Below are positions 21,774-34,455 of a DNA stretch of 64,000 bases, piece after piece. This DNA comes from Trichosphaerium sp. ATCC 40318 (taxonomy: Eukaryota > Discosea > Flabellinia > Trichosidae), in contig JALMLS010000573.1 of assembly GCA_038496445.1 (NCBI GenBank), positions 186,001 to 250,000 of the forward strand. The letters run 5' to 3'. Every line of letters begins with the position of its first letter. The first letter of the stretch is position 1. Position numbers and translations under genes: made by a program. The notes beneath the pieces were generated by a model. It had not been told where the DNA came from and made no database searches. It worked only from the letters and a program-made list of their open reading frames with translations.

Positions 21774-22939
21774 AGCCAAAGTAGAACTAGTATTGCACTT
21801 ATTGTAGTTTCTTAACAAATTATCCTGGCTGAGACAGTTCGGCTTAACTGAAAAATTCCTAGCGACAAACTACCAAAAACACTGCAAAAAAAATGCACGA
21901 CAGCAATATTCAAGCATACGTAATTTTAGTTCGCCCGATTTCGAAGGTTAAGCAGATGTACCTTAAAGAAATATGAAACGTTAAGTGTTAAACGTTTACA
22001 AACATTAAACATACTATTAAAATCCACTCGAGTGGATTTTGGTACCTAGCACATATTAACCTGTGCTGCCATACCCACCAATGGATGACATTTTGTGAGC
22101 GAAGGTCGGGTTCTTGTCCCGAGCGAAGCGACGGGCCCGACCGAAAGCGAACAGTGCTCTATATTAGCTGTCCCATACTCGAATAGTGTTAAACCAAAAC
22201 TGTGGAATACAAATAATCCACTTGAGTGGATTTTGGTCTACATTTGTGGAAAATGTGTCTGCTACAAACATCTCTCTTCAGAATAAGTTTGTTGGCGAAT
22301 GTACCTTTCGGAAGTGTATTCACACTTATTAACCTTGGCGCATGTACTTCGTTTCCTCCTATTGTATTTACACCAGGCTAGTGTACTTCGCTAAGTTATC
22401 ACCACAATACAATAGCGTCAATTCCAACAGCACCAAGTGCATCAGAAAGCTGTGTACTGCTGTAAACATTGGTTGGTCTACTGATCAAATTGCATCGCGT
22501 AGTGGCAAGAAAGCAACGTTTGAGTTCACTTTTTTTTTACACATGTGTACAAATATCACGAAATCTCTTTTGCATCCAAAAAGATCTTGCAATCTTCATG
22601 AAAGTGTCGGGTAGCATATCATCTGTCGATATACCTTCTGACATGCTAAAACATAATGCCACTTCTACATTATCGGTTGCACTTTCTAATCTCTCTACAT
22701 ATAAAATAAGAGAAAGGATAACAAGAAGTAATAATAATAAAAAAATGAAGTAAAGTTGATTTTTGTTCTTTCACAAATACACGTGTACAAGCTATTTGTA
22801 AAACAAGTCATTTTTTACAAATACTACAAAAACAACAAATAAACTGTGAAAGTACTTCTAAAGGTGACTGTTCGCATTCATATAAAAAAATCTTGAGAAA
22901 GTTGTTTTAGTTTGTTTACTGTACCATAGTTCGCTTCTA
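21774..22939. other. intergenic region with palindromes
   Basis: No gene can be supported. It carries the palindrome pair and GC-rich hairpin listed separately. The divergent spacing gives room for the promoter of the amine oxidase. Confidence 0.45.
22019..22232. repeat. palindrome-bounded segment with GC-rich hairpin
   Basis: A perfect 22-bp palindrome (22019-22040, centre CTCGAG) and a near copy (22215-22232, centre CTTGAG) are both followed by TTTTGGT. Between them GGTCGGG (22104-22110) pairs with CCCGACC (22136-22142) around an inner CCCG/CGGG stem with AGCGAAGCGA in the loop. This GC content stands out from the AT-rich surroundings. It could be a small mobile hairpin element or a structured RNA. 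Confidence 0.55.
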
Positions 22940-24708
22940 TTATAGCCATAAAAAAAGAGTATAACACAGGATGCCCTTCAAACAACTATTAGATAACATC
23001 ACAGATAAGATAAACAAGAAACACATACCACAAACACAAAATACATCCCATATTCGAAAAACAAAACTCAACTGTTTGAAACTATCCATAAAACACGTGA
23101 TAAATTTGAAAGAACCTATATTAGCACCAACATTCAACAATCCCTTAACAGAAAAGTAAGCTATGTACCTCACAATTTTAATGATAGCTTCATATAGTCG
23201 TACAGGTTTATCTCTTATCTTAGGAAAGTAACATGTTATCAGGGTGATTAACTTCTTGTGCACTTTGCGTAAATGTTTCACTGTTTGTTTTAAGTAAGAA
23301 TAAAATGGGAATGAACTAAAAGTTAAACCTATGGACTACTGCGTACCTGTTTCTGCTTGTGGACCAAAGAAACGTCGCATTTGATATTTAAATGTATTGA
23401 ATAAACATACAAATGTCCAAAATGCGTGCTACCAGAAAGTCACAAGATAGCTATTTAACTTTTTTTAAGTCAAAAATAATGCTTACCTCCTCAGACATTA
23501 CTAGAAGCAATAATGATACTAGCCGTGCTAAGCCTGATTTGATTTATAAGAATTAACTAATCTACATAATAGTATACCCGAACAGTAACCAAAACTTGGG
23601 TCGTAGCTGTGATAGGCATAAAGTATGTTAACCAGCATGCAAGTCCTAAGGTTAAATTATTACTTTAACAAAACGGCTTGTGTACCTTGGACTATCCATT
23701 TTTGCGAAATCTGGATGATCGTGGAATGTACGCTTGACATCTCTAATAACCATGGTTGTATACTCACGTCTTACAGGAAGTGATACATCACTGAAAAAAG
23801 TTTTCACGTATGTCTACAAAAAAGAACACATTACTTTCTCGGAGCACAGGATTTTTTTCAAATAAGCGAAAACAACCAGTAATTAAATATAACGTTGCGT
23901 TGTTGTTACGGAAAAATACCTTGTAGCTGATTGTAGCGGTTGACATTGCTTTAAATCCACCAGAAATGTGAAAATACGATTTTCCTTTTGTGGCAAAAGA
24001 GTAAGCACGTGATACTTGTAAGTTGTAAACGTACCTCTAATGCCTTTAGGAAATCCACTCCAAGCAAATTGGTCAAACTAATTGAATTAATTAAGCTACA
24101 CACGAGTGTATTGAAGCAAGAACTGTCTAGAACAACAAAAAACAAACATTTCACCTTTTTAAATTCTTTAGCAGTGCAACTACCAGTTTGAAAATTATCG
24201 AGCCTTGGCGTTAACCACGCAATAGCAGCGCTTTGTTTTTCATGCTCTTGTGGTGTATTTATACTAATATAAAGTTACAAATGTTTTAGAGGTAAATCTC
24301 TTTTGGTACTATGTCAAAAAATATCTTTGTTTGCATTCTGGAAACGAAACACGCTGAAGAGACTGAAAATCTTGGTCTGCCAATACCACAGGCGGTCTAG
24401 ACCAATACACTGATGCATATACAAGACTATGAGCCTACATACAGAGTCAGTTAATTAATTTGTATTTTTCTGGCGTCAAACTGCGTTAAAAGAACAGGCA
24501 GTGCGTAACAAAGCTGTAACAAAAACAGAAGTTGACTTCTGATGTTTACCTTTGCGCTTAACAGCCTACGCCACACGTAATCGCATTCAGCAATATTCTT
24601 GACACCCCTACACACTTGAGACAGCGCCAAGCAATCATTTAATGTGACATTTGATATTATCAGCAGCCAGACCTCAAATGGCAGCTCTATAAGCGACGCT
24701 GATTGCAT
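22940..24708 (-). CDS. F-box / TBC domain protein (putative Rab-GAP)
   Basis: ATG 24708; the first exon (to 24550) has an F-box: LIELPFEVWLLIISNVTL, then ALSQVCRGVKNIAECDYVWR. Following exons join through GTAC-type introns and give a TBC domain: VIRDVKRTFHDHPDFAKM, ILYAYHSYDPSFGYCSG, LARLVSLLLLVMSEEHAFW, a long exon 22940-23281, and FRIWDVFCVCGMCFLF near the end (TAA). TBC domains activate Rab GTPases with an arginine and a glutamine finger. The arginine (DVKR) is present. The glutamine of YCQG is a serine here (YCSG), so classical GAP activity is doubtful. The internal exons near 23900-24300 are my least certain joins. Confidence 0.65.
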
Positions 24709-24984
24709 TTCATCATGCGTAGCACTAAATAACGCGTTTTAACAGATGTAGTACAAAGTTCACGTGCTTGACTTGTTTTTCACTCATTCCTGAAAAGAAA
24801 CGCCTCGTTTGGATAATTGTTGACTTCCTAATTCGTTAATAGCACTCCAATACTCCGGATAGCACTACACAACCGTATTTAGTGTATTAGAACGTACCAG
24901 TATAATATCTGATTGATTCTTGGTGAAACACGTCCAGAGAATTCTTGATTGATACTATACTATCTATAAAACAGTATATACACA

Positions 24985-26124
24985 ATGGCAACAGCTCCAG
25001 GACAAATAATCATCAACGCTTTTAGGTAACCCACCAACGCATTATTTTCGATCACTAATCGTATATTTCTCTAGTGCGCTATCAAATGGTAACTTAATGG
25101 TACTACAGAGGATGCTGGCCTGTTACCCCAATATTGTTGATTACTGCGATGCAGATGAAGATACTTTACTCCATGTCGCAGCGTATGAAAAGAATACAGC
25201 AGCTATACAAATTCTACTTGCCGCAAACGCGCCAGTAAACGAAAGAGGTTGCAGTATGCGCACTCCACTACACTGTGCTGCATGGGAAGGTACACAGCAA
25301 TACTTTTAAAGCGTTTTCCGCCTGAATTACTACAATTAACCTAAAACATCGTTAAATACATACTCCTCGCTAATGAAATGCGTTACACGCGTTTTTGAGT
25401 GATTATGTATTTTAAGAAGCGCTATTCTCCTCTTTCCATTTTCGACCAACCACAACCACTGACTCTCTTCCTAGGTCACAAGGAAGGTATATCCAAAAAC
25501 TCTGTGTGACAAATTGTTGCTAACCGTACCCATAGGATGTCAACTATTACTGGCTAATAACGCTGCCATACATTTACAGGATAGCTTAGAAGAAAACGCA
25601 ATTCACAAGGTACAATAAAAAAAAATCAAAACAACACTTTTTCTTGTTATCTGTAACAGATGATTGTCATCTCTGAACTTGAATTGATAATACTCAGTCT
25701 TAATGTAGTGTGTCTACTTTTAAAAGATTGCGACAATTTTCTGTTTGACATGAACTTAGTTATTCTTACTTTTTTCGTACTTGATTGTTTACTTTTTTTT
25801 TTTAGGCTGCTACATTAGGACATATTGAAGTATTATCCATACTCTTACGAGCACAAGAGCCTCATCACCAATGTGTTAATACCCAAAATGTATTGGGTTC
25901 TACACCTCTACACCAAGCCTTAGAACATGGCCACCAAGAATGTGCCAGGTACGTACAACAAGTTGTTTTTTGCAGTAACTTATATGCTTGTTTCAAGGTT
26001 ACTAATAGCACATGGTGCTAATGGAAATATAACTGATTTCTTTGGTTATAAGCCAATGTTATTGAAGTATATGACAAAACATAGAGAACGCGGATACAAT
26101 AATAATAACGTAATGGCCTTATAA
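24985..26124 (+). CDS. ankyrin repeat protein
   Basis: Exons 24985-25025, 25075-25289, 25475-25486, 25536-25619, 25806-25948 and 25998-26124 (TAA). The product of ~206 residues is almost entirely ankyrin repeats: EDTLLHVAAYEKNTAAIQIL, TPLHCAAWEGHKEGCQLLLA, AATLGHIEVLSILLRAQ, STPLHQALEHGHQECARLL. The third exon is a 12-bp microexon encoding the GHKE turn of one repeat; without it the repeat is broken. It is likely a protein-binding scaffold or inhibitor of the IkB/gankyrin size class. No other domain is seen. Confidence 0.75.
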
Positions 26125-26898
26125 CAAAGACAAAAAAAAAAAGAGTGTAAATTTAAACCTGTACAAATTATATTTTAATGATTCTTCTTATCGTAAGTTC
26201 ATTAACAAGTTACACTACAAACACATACCGCCTAACTCTAATATGCATACTACACCGCTGCTGTAGCGTATTGATTGCGGTTATTGTAGTAGTATACTAC
26301 TGTGTCCTTACTTTGTTTTTCTGTGCACTATCTTTTTTGTCTTTTGAAATACATAGCAAATAGACCGAATTGTCACTTTTTTTTTGTACCATCTGAAGTG
26401 TGGCACCGAGATCAGGAGACTGAAGAACAAAATCGACATGAAAAACCCTATAGAAGTACTTTTTTGCAATACCAAAACACGACTTTTATATACCTCTTTC
26501 AGCTTGTATTGTTTCACATCGATTTAAGGTGTAACAAAAATTCTCGTTAAAGTTTGTATTTTGATGATAAAATACGGTGAAGACGTAGAAAGAAGTACCA
26601 AAAGAGATTAGAAATTACACGAGACGATTATTTTCCTAAAGGAATGAGACATCTTTCTTCGTCTTTCTTTACATCAAGTTCATAAAATGTTTGGCTTCCT
26701 CATTTCATACCTCTATCATCAATCATATGTTAAAGTAGATGATGAGAGTAACGCACTTTGTATACTTACTGTTAACTGTACCAATATTAACTTCGTATTT
26801 CTGAAAACAAATTCAATGAGGAAACTGGACACGTGTACTTTGCAACGATACCCGTTTTCTTGAAAATTTAGTATCACCTTGTTTTAATTTTATAAACA
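26125..26898. other. intergenic region between convergent genes
   Basis: Holds the 3' ends of the ankyrin gene (+) and the GNAT copy 2 gene (-). No coding signal is seen in either direction. Confidence 0.5.
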
Positions 26899-27821
26899 CT
26901 ACAACTTGGCTTTTTGTTCGTATTCCGTAGCTGCTTTAGCCAAGACACTATGAGAAAAATTTACGACATACACTTTAGCACTTGGAGGGCTTGATATAAT
27001 AGCCAATGGCTTTGTTCCATCTTTACACGTGAATGAACTCCAAGGTTTTTCTAGTATGACATACTCTTGCATTATGTTGCGGTGAGTCACAGCATGGGTT
27101 GCTATACCATAGGTATACTTGTAGTCTGTATTTATTAACCACCTCAAGTACTCATAGCCCTAGTAAAACATCAGTACACGTATGCTAAATGACATTCATA
27201 CAAAATAAGCAAAGCTCTGTTGTCTGGTGTATTCCTTCTTTAGACCTCCTGCTACCCCATATAGGACGTTACCATGTTCTAATGGAATACCTTTTTGCTT
27301 CAAGACAGGGAGAGCCTCATCCTCACATTGAGATATGAATGATCTCCATATTTGCACCTTTGGTGATAAACCACATGTTTCTATCGTATCTTTAACTGCA
27401 TAATCGTAGCTCAGGATAAAACCAACAACATTACTGCCACAAAGAATGACCATCTTAATAAGTCAGAAATTGCTGTACATAGATATTTTAAAGAAAACAC
27501 TATTTTAACATGAAATGTGCTGTCGTGAACATAAGGATCGTGATTTTTAAGATAGTTTTTGTAACTTCGGAAAAACAAACTTTATGCAACGTATATGCAT
27601 CAAATATAACCATATTTGTAACGTACAGATGGGTATTGCGCTGCCTTTTCTACAATACGAGCCAAATAGGGCCTGATTTCATTACGACTGAGTTCTAACC
27701 CTCGGGCGATGGTGTTTGAGCGAATCCATATGTCTACTGCAGTTTCTACGGTTTTATCGATGTACGCAGCTGTTAAAGGTTGGGAGGATAGTTTAATTGG
27801 TTTTGTTGTATAAGAGGACGC
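26899..27821 (-). CDS. GNAT-family N-acetyltransferase candidate (copy 2)
   Basis: Exons 27821-27627, 27453-27202 and 27159-26899 (TAG) are all phase 0, the same intron positions as copy 1 at 6014-6881. Shared blocks are YIDKTVETAVDIWIRSNTIA with EIRPYLARIVEKAAQYPS, NVVGFILSYDYAVKD, QIWRSFISQCEDEALP, GVAGGLKKEYTRQQSFAYF, YGIATHAVTHRN and FTCKDGTKPL. The loop that would bind acetyl-CoA is weaker here (YTRQQSFAYF against YTGQGHLAAM), so this copy may be less active. The start codon lies upstream of the acceptor at 27822 and was not found. The 20 kb spacing and opposite strand show an old duplication rather than a fresh tandem one. Confidence 0.5.
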
Positions 27822-28099
27822 CTACATTTGGTTATTTTGTTTATAACATTTGGTTTCGTGCCATTGTAAATGCAGTTATATCACCGGAGTATAGTTGTAC
27901 CAGAATTGTGAATCCGTTCACACACTGCGAACTATTAATTATACGTATGACGTCATAGAGACCTTTAAGGTACTGATAAAAAGTCCAGTTGATTATAAGG
28001 GTACCTCTTTAATGCAATAAATTAGTTGTAGCGCTCCTAACGTTCCGGATTTTGAAATGTTTTATAAACTCTAAATTATTTACAGCGTACTCCTTGCCA

Positions 28100-28331
28100 G
28101 GATTTGACTTGAAATAGGGCTATTTTATCGTAGCGCTGAGCCTACTTTTTAAGAGGCCACTCCGATATGTAGAAAGCACGTGACTTTTCTTTTATGCTCA
28201 CATGAAGTACTCCATAAGGATACACTAATGTAATAGCTAGCAGAGTTGCACAAGGCCACCCTATGCTCACAAACCATCCCGAAAAATCAGGCTTAGCGCT
28301 AAACCAAAATAGGTTATTCCGGGTCAAATCC
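28100..28331. mobile_element. MITE family 2, copy 2 (232 bp, complete)
   Basis: Left end GGATTTGACTTGAAATAGGG and right end (reverse complement) GGATTTGACCCGGAATAACC lead into matched CTATTTT and TAGCGCT segments, giving ~42-bp terminal inverted repeats. The interior (ATGCTCACATGAAGTACTCC onwards) matches the copies at 13569 and 19062. A long minus-strand frame over it (28142-28639) is a shadow of the repeat. Confidence 0.75.
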
Positions 28332-28689
28332 GCAGCAATCCACCAGAAGACAACGCAGATAATCATCTCGCAGTAAATAATGGCCTTTATTTTTTGAAAA
28401 ACTGGTGGTATTTCAAAAGCATGTGTCACATTTCTTTTGCCTTTCCTCATACGTACCAAATAAATAGTTGCGAATCTTATTACAATAAAGCACTTCAGGC
28501 TCAAACCAGGCAAGCTAATGCTATGATGCCTTATGTCTTCAAGGTAAATGCCACGAAGTTTATGTTGCATCGAAATAGGTTCATATATATCCAAGTGGAT
28601 AAATGGAATACAACAATCAGGATTCAAAAAACTTGACACTATTCAACAAGTATTTTTTGTTTTTTATTTTGATGAGATACAACAAATCT
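28332..28689. other. spacer
   Basis: Between the MITE and the 3' end of the secreted-protein gene. No supported feature. Confidence 0.4.
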
Positions 28690-30784
28690 TCTAGTATGTG
28701 AAAACAATACCGTTGCTCTTTCCAAATGCGCATTGGAATGTTTCATTTACAATTGTCTTGAAGTCACCAGGTGTTGCGTATTTAACGCCAATTGTGATCT
28801 AGAGAAAATAAATAAATAAAATCAAAAAATAAGAAAAAAAACGCAAGGTTTTTGTATTGTGACTACGCTGTGCACTTTTCAAAAAACAAGATCCAAAAGC
28901 AGTAGATTTAGGCGAAAAGTACAGTGAATAATAATAAAGAAAAAACTAAACAAGTGGTACGCAAAATAAATCAAAAAAAAAAAGAAAACATTACACTTAA
29001 GAAAACGAGAAACAAAAAACGTACAGTATCATCATCGTAGACTCTGACATTAGCGTAATCATAAATCCATCCGTAAGCACCAGGATAATCAATAAGCTTT
29101 GCTTCGCTAAAAGCAACGTATCCACGCTTGCCTATTCGAGAAGTAAATACATAGAGACACAAAAGAAAGAAAGGTCCATTGATATTAATTATCCGCGTAC
29201 TAATAAGACCAGGTAAGAAATATTCCCATGTAGCAACATCTTGACCTCCAACAGCTTTTGGTCCTTTTCCTGGACCTCCATTGAATTCACACTGAACAGA
29301 AGTAAGAAATAAACAAAAAACAAAAAAAAAAAAGGAAATAAAAAAAGTGGTAACGCACGTTGTAGTAATAGTAGATACCGCTTACTTTTGAACCACTCTC
29401 AAGAACTGACATTAAATGTTTGAAAGTAGTAATCTCAGTTTTTTCTGACTATAAACCATGTAAGTACCCGCAATAAAGAAAAAAAGAAAAGTTCTTGTTG
29501 TTGCAAATTTTTTTGTTTGTGTTTGACACGTACAGCAACTGGACGATAAATGATTGGTGTGTGGTATGGCATGACACTCTTTCCGTTAACAAGGACATCC
29601 TCCTATGACATAGTCGTTAGTACGTGATAATAAAATGATAAATAATGCATCAAACTTGTTAGCGTACCATAACAATGAAAGCGTTCATTGAAATTGTTTC
29701 ATTAAGAATAAAGGTACCACGAGTACCAGGCGTCTTAGAGTAGATGTGGAAGTTGCTGTTTACAGGATTGTATTTGTATTCAGCTGGTGAGAACTCTGCT
29801 GAAACCTGTAACACAATTATAAGAAGGCAATCAAGGATTTTCAAAAAAACAAAAATAAAAGATTGAAACGCTTTCTTTAGAATGCGGTGTACTGAAAATG
29901 TTTCTTTCTACGCGCAGTGAGGCTGTTGGGCTATAAAATTGTATAGCATTTTTAGGCACCTTTTTGTTACAAATCGTTCACTACTCGTGAATACGCGTAA
30001 AATGCTTGGAGCGGACAAAACGTTCGCAAATGAACCAACAAAAGGGGAAGCGGTAAACAAAAAAATCAAAGTCGTACTTTGAGCTCGTTGTAGTCGATGG
30101 ACCAAGTGAGATCATCCAATTTGAAAGTATCAACTGGTATACGCTTTGGTATGTCATACGCAGTGAGTCTTACAGCTCCAGTCTGTAAAAAACCGGTCAA
30201 TAAATAATTTAACCGCAAAGTCATTTTAATAACGTAAGCATAGGCTACAACAGTAACGCCCGCGTAGGGTTGTACTCTCGTGCTCCGAAAAGTACCAAAA
30301 AAGGAATTTGATCAAATCGAGAAGTAAGGCGGACATACCTGAGTTGATGAGAAGTAAAAGAGGTAAGGTTTGTACAAAGTAGGTTTTCCTTCAAATCTGG
30401 AAGAAACAAAGTTAGTTAACAACACAATGACGAACAAGTTGGCAAACGTCATGGTTTCTTGCTACGTACGTGTAGTATGACTCTTCCAAGGCGAAAAAAC
30501 CGGAAAAATCTTGAGGAAGGTTGGAAATACGACCGTTTACGTCACCTGCAATGTGTCTAGTACCGGTAGGGTTAAAAAGCAGTTCAGAGTTCGACGATTG
30601 GCTAAACGTACTGCGAAAAAGGGTGAACTACGTTGTTGTATGCGCGTTCGAGGTCCATTTGAGCACTATTATCAAGTTTCCTGTCGAGAAAAAACCCTTT
30701 GAATGTGTCTAGCTGTGAAGCTTGTGCTAACGCAAAAACAGCGCATGATACTGCAATAACTAGTAAAACCGAGCGGTTGTGCAT
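28690..30784 (-). CDS. secreted protein of unknown family
   Basis: About eleven exons from ATG 30784 to TAG 28690-28692; almost every intron begins GTACG. The N-terminus is a signal peptide (VLLVIAVSCAVFALAQAS). The chain that follows is rich in Tyr, Thr and Gly and looks beta-structured: GDVNGRISNLPQDFSGFFAL, FEGKPTLYKPYLFYFSSTQ, TAYDIPKRIPVDTFKLDDLT, EFSPAEYKYNPVNSNFHIYS and ITIGVKYATPGDFKTIVNET. No membrane anchor or catalytic motif is visible, and the last residue is Tyr. It is probably an extracellular or vesicular protein. I do not recognise the family. The long exon set with consistent phases supports a real gene. Confidence 0.65.
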
Positions 30785-33700
30785 TATGAATTACTGGTTA
30801 GAAAATCGGAGCTTGCTAAATTCAACAGAATTAAACAATGACATTTCGTTTAACTTTCTCGAACTATTTTTGCACTACTTGTATGTTTGACTACGTGTGC
30901 GTATGACATCGCACTCAATCTTATACCCATCTAATTACCCTTGTACAGAACTGTAGTACAAAATTAGAAAGATCTGCTTATTAGGAGTTGGCCGTATTCT
31001 CGACACAATCCTAATGACAGCCTTTGTTCCTGTTACGCTACAGTTTTATGTCGACTTCCACCAACTTGAAACGTTTCCGCCGTTGTACGGCCTTTATTTG
31101 CGTAAGAGAGCGAAGTGTGATTCTTTGCATGCGTTTCGCGTAAGAGGGAATTGACTCAGATTATCGATAATCTTTTGTGTCGATACTTTTTTTTGAGATG
31201 TTGTTGTTCAGGCTCTTATGCCGGCTATTTTTCTCAAGACCGACCATCCATTGCACCACTTTCGGTTGGTTTTCCGGCTGTCAATAAAGTTAGTCAGTGG
31301 CTGGAACTCATGACTAGGCGTCCATGACCATGGGTCTTGGTTCTTTAGTACTCCGTTGACAATGCTGGTGCTGTAAAAGTAGAGCACCAATACCTAAATG
31401 TAGCCACATAACCCTCCAGTACTGTACAATCAACCATCTCCCGTGTAGAATCCTTTTGTATGTTTAACATCATGCTGCCTGAACTTCACCTAAACAAAGA
31501 AGTACTCTTTTTGTAGTACACAGGGTTCATTGAGGAACATGAAATATAGAAGACCTACAAAGAAAGTCCGATTGCAATAGGTTTGCCTTGTATTTCGATA
31601 AAGTATATTTATTAACGTTGTAACCACATCTTCTCTGTATTGCGGTGAAATATTGCTTTTCATGTACTACGCCATTATTTTTCGAAATCAGACCTAAACA
31701 TTTAAATTTTTCAATTGGTAGCATGATGAACCATGCTAAGTGGTTCTTTTAGCTGCTGTGATTGGCCAGGCATGTACTCACTGATTCCAATTAAATAAGT
31801 TTGATTGTAAAAGAATCATATACAGGCTGAAGTACTGCCAGCTATTTGGAAACCAGGCAAGTCAAACAGTGCTGCTTTTGTTTTTGTAATTTATAAATTG
31901 ATACTTTGGTAACTCGTTACTTTTTCACTGCTTATGTTGTAATGCCTTGAGATATACCTTGCAAAGTCTGTGTATCTGGCCTGTAAAATTAAGAGGCGTA
32001 TTTGTATGGCTAATAGAGTACGCAAAAAGCATTCTGAGGTGAGTAAGGATATCATACTTATGCAGTGGGAATTCGTAGCTAGTGGTGAAGTTGTTATCAC
32101 CACAGGGAATGACTACCTCAATGTTGCAACTTTCTTTTACCTGCAAGGTTCCCTGGTATAACATGCGCATCATAAAAAAACAGTTGGCTAGGCTCATGCA
32201 ACTGGGAACAAAATTCGTATGTTTTTTAAGTACTGTAGAGGTGATATAAGTTGACACCCAATACCTCTTGATATTTTGCTCCTGCCATCCGAAGCAACCT
32301 GGGGTTAATGAAAACACCAATCTCTTTCTTGTGTTCAATATCGTCTTCGCCTTTGTCTGTATCTTCGGTATAGAAGCATCATATAAGCCAGCATACCTCT
32401 ATGTGCCTATTGTTGTTTGGAGTGAGTTTGAAAAGTTTTTGAATGTTATCCAGTAAGGGAGTTGTGATCCTTGAGATATTCTAAAGTCGTCTACGTTGTT
32501 TTGATTCCCACTATATCCAAAAGAATTTAAGAGCTCCTCTAAAATTACACCAGTTTGTTATCTGTACACCTAACAGTTCAGAGATCGTCCCCAATTAGGG
32601 ACTCTAAAGAGCTTCCGAGTTGGATTTTATTGTAAAAAGGGACCGAGACGAAATATGGTAGCTAAAAGTGTTTGGTAGGAAATAATTATTAGTAGCTTTG
32701 TGGCAGATTAGGTCGTAACCATTAAACTTAGAGCCATCTGTAGGCAACGTGTTATTTGTAATTTCATCATAGATTCATACAATATGATGGAAGAGGTGAG
32801 ATCTAATGTCGAACGAATTGTTAGAGCATTGGATCAAATGTTGAAAAGTTTCAGCTGGAAGGTCATAGAGGGAACATCTAGGATTGGGATAACATATACG
32901 TTGCATACGGTGATAAAGACATAGAGATACTTAGGTAGTCTGTGAAAGACTGTGTTATTGATATATAATGCGTGATGTTTGACTCTAAACGAAAAATCAA
33001 CAACATTCTCAGAGTTGATGTACTTAGTAGTGATGATTGACAAGTCTGTAATTAACTCTTCTCTACTGCTACCTTCTTTGTAGCGGATATATTGTTTATG
33101 CATTCAATCTTTGTTTGTTCTGCTTGTTTTTTTAAAACCTTCCAAAAGGGTCTTTTTTGATATAAATAATCAGAAATTAGCAGCGCCGACAGGGTGGACT
33201 CCAGAACCCAAGAGACTCCTTCCAAAGAGTGACAATTATGACAATATGGAGTCAGCATAGGTTCATAACAATGGCAAGTGGGACTAGTTCACTGAGAATT
33301 AATACGTGATAATAGCTGCTGTTTTTTCCTTTATCAGTCTCGAGAGTATGGCTAGGGTACCATATGATCAACACTACCTGAACGTTCTGATATTAGCTTG
33401 TAACGATGAGAATGGGAGGTGGTTATGTGATGATTGCCATCTCAATAGCCTCAAGTTCCGCCCCGTTTGAGTCCGTGTGGAAAACCGGCTTTCTATAATA
33501 ATATTAATTATAGTTAGGTCAATAGTATGAACTCCTACCATCATCTGTAATATAAAGGCAGCTGTCGGAATGTTAGAAAAAACTTGCACTTGGGAGCTTC
33601 TGCTCGTTTATGGAAGTACTCAGTTATATACTCATAATAATACCTAAACTATAGCACTGCATCGAGCGTTCTAAAAGTACAAACTAAATGGATAACAATA

Positions 33701-34149
33701 CTTGTATTGAAGAACTTGATAAGTGAACTACGCAACTGCTATCTACCAATCAACGTTACAGATTTAATATGGGCAAAGGGTATTGGCTGTACATACCAGG
33801 TTTTACGGACTTTTGAGACTAAGGGAGGTCACTCGGAAAAGTTGTTGGTTTTCGGATAGTGTTATTTTGACTTTAGTAAAAGAAAGGCCTTAGGATTCGT
33901 GACCAAGGGTCAAGCCAAGAGATAGGTTCTTCTCTAATCTGGTGTTGTTGTTTGCACGTTAGTGATCTAATGCTATTTTTGTATAAATTGACATATGAAT
34001 ACCGCATTCAGATTAGTGAATCTAATACGAGATTGCTACCTGGTTTATGAGCTGTATTTTTTGACCAGTGGTAAAGTAATTAGTGTTAACTAAAGAGACC
34101 GTAGACATAAAAGACAAGCTAAGCTCTTTGAACTGTTATGTAAAATATT
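30785..34149. other. gene-poor region, probably decayed repeats
   Basis: About 3.4 kb with scattered short frames lacking ATG starts. Several minus-strand frames (32834-33258, 31925-32338) have a LINE-like flavour but no diagnostic motif. The segment 31147-31172 matches half of the palindrome at 52311-52348. Confidence 0.4.
31147..31172. repeat. partial copy of the 52.3-kb palindrome
   Basis: GGAATTGACTCAGATTATCG is the same left arm and centre as at 52311, continuing as ATAATC before the similarity ends. So the palindrome is a dispersed element. Confidence 0.6.
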
Positions 34150-34455
34150 ATGTTGGTTAGTATTCCCTGGTATTTGTACGATTCTGAGGCTTTAAAATAG
34201 GGATGAGCGTATCTTTCCAAAAGAGTGGATTGCTTCTGATAGATATATTATTCTCTTCGGTGTTGGATGTAACTGTGGATTTTTCCGTGTTACCTTGAGT
34301 TATAGAAGTCGCAACAATTGGGTAGTGTATCATAAAGTTTTTGAATGTTTTCAAGGTTATTTGCTAGTAGTCGTCTATGTATGCAATGACTGATGTTACG
34401 TCGCCATGTGAATCCATGCACCCAACGTTCTGTGAGTTTAGCTGGTGAAGAAGGG

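Noticed and set aside
22971-23159. Plus-strand ORF in the TBC gene
   Set aside because: Antisense shadow of the last TBC exon.
28142-28639. 165-codon minus-strand ORF
   Set aside because: Half of it is the MITE copy at 28100-28331, the start is not ATG-supported by context, and no domain is seen.
31925-32338. 137-codon minus-strand ORF
   Set aside because: No recognisable domain and it sits in a region of decayed repeats; could be LINE debris but no diagnostic motif.
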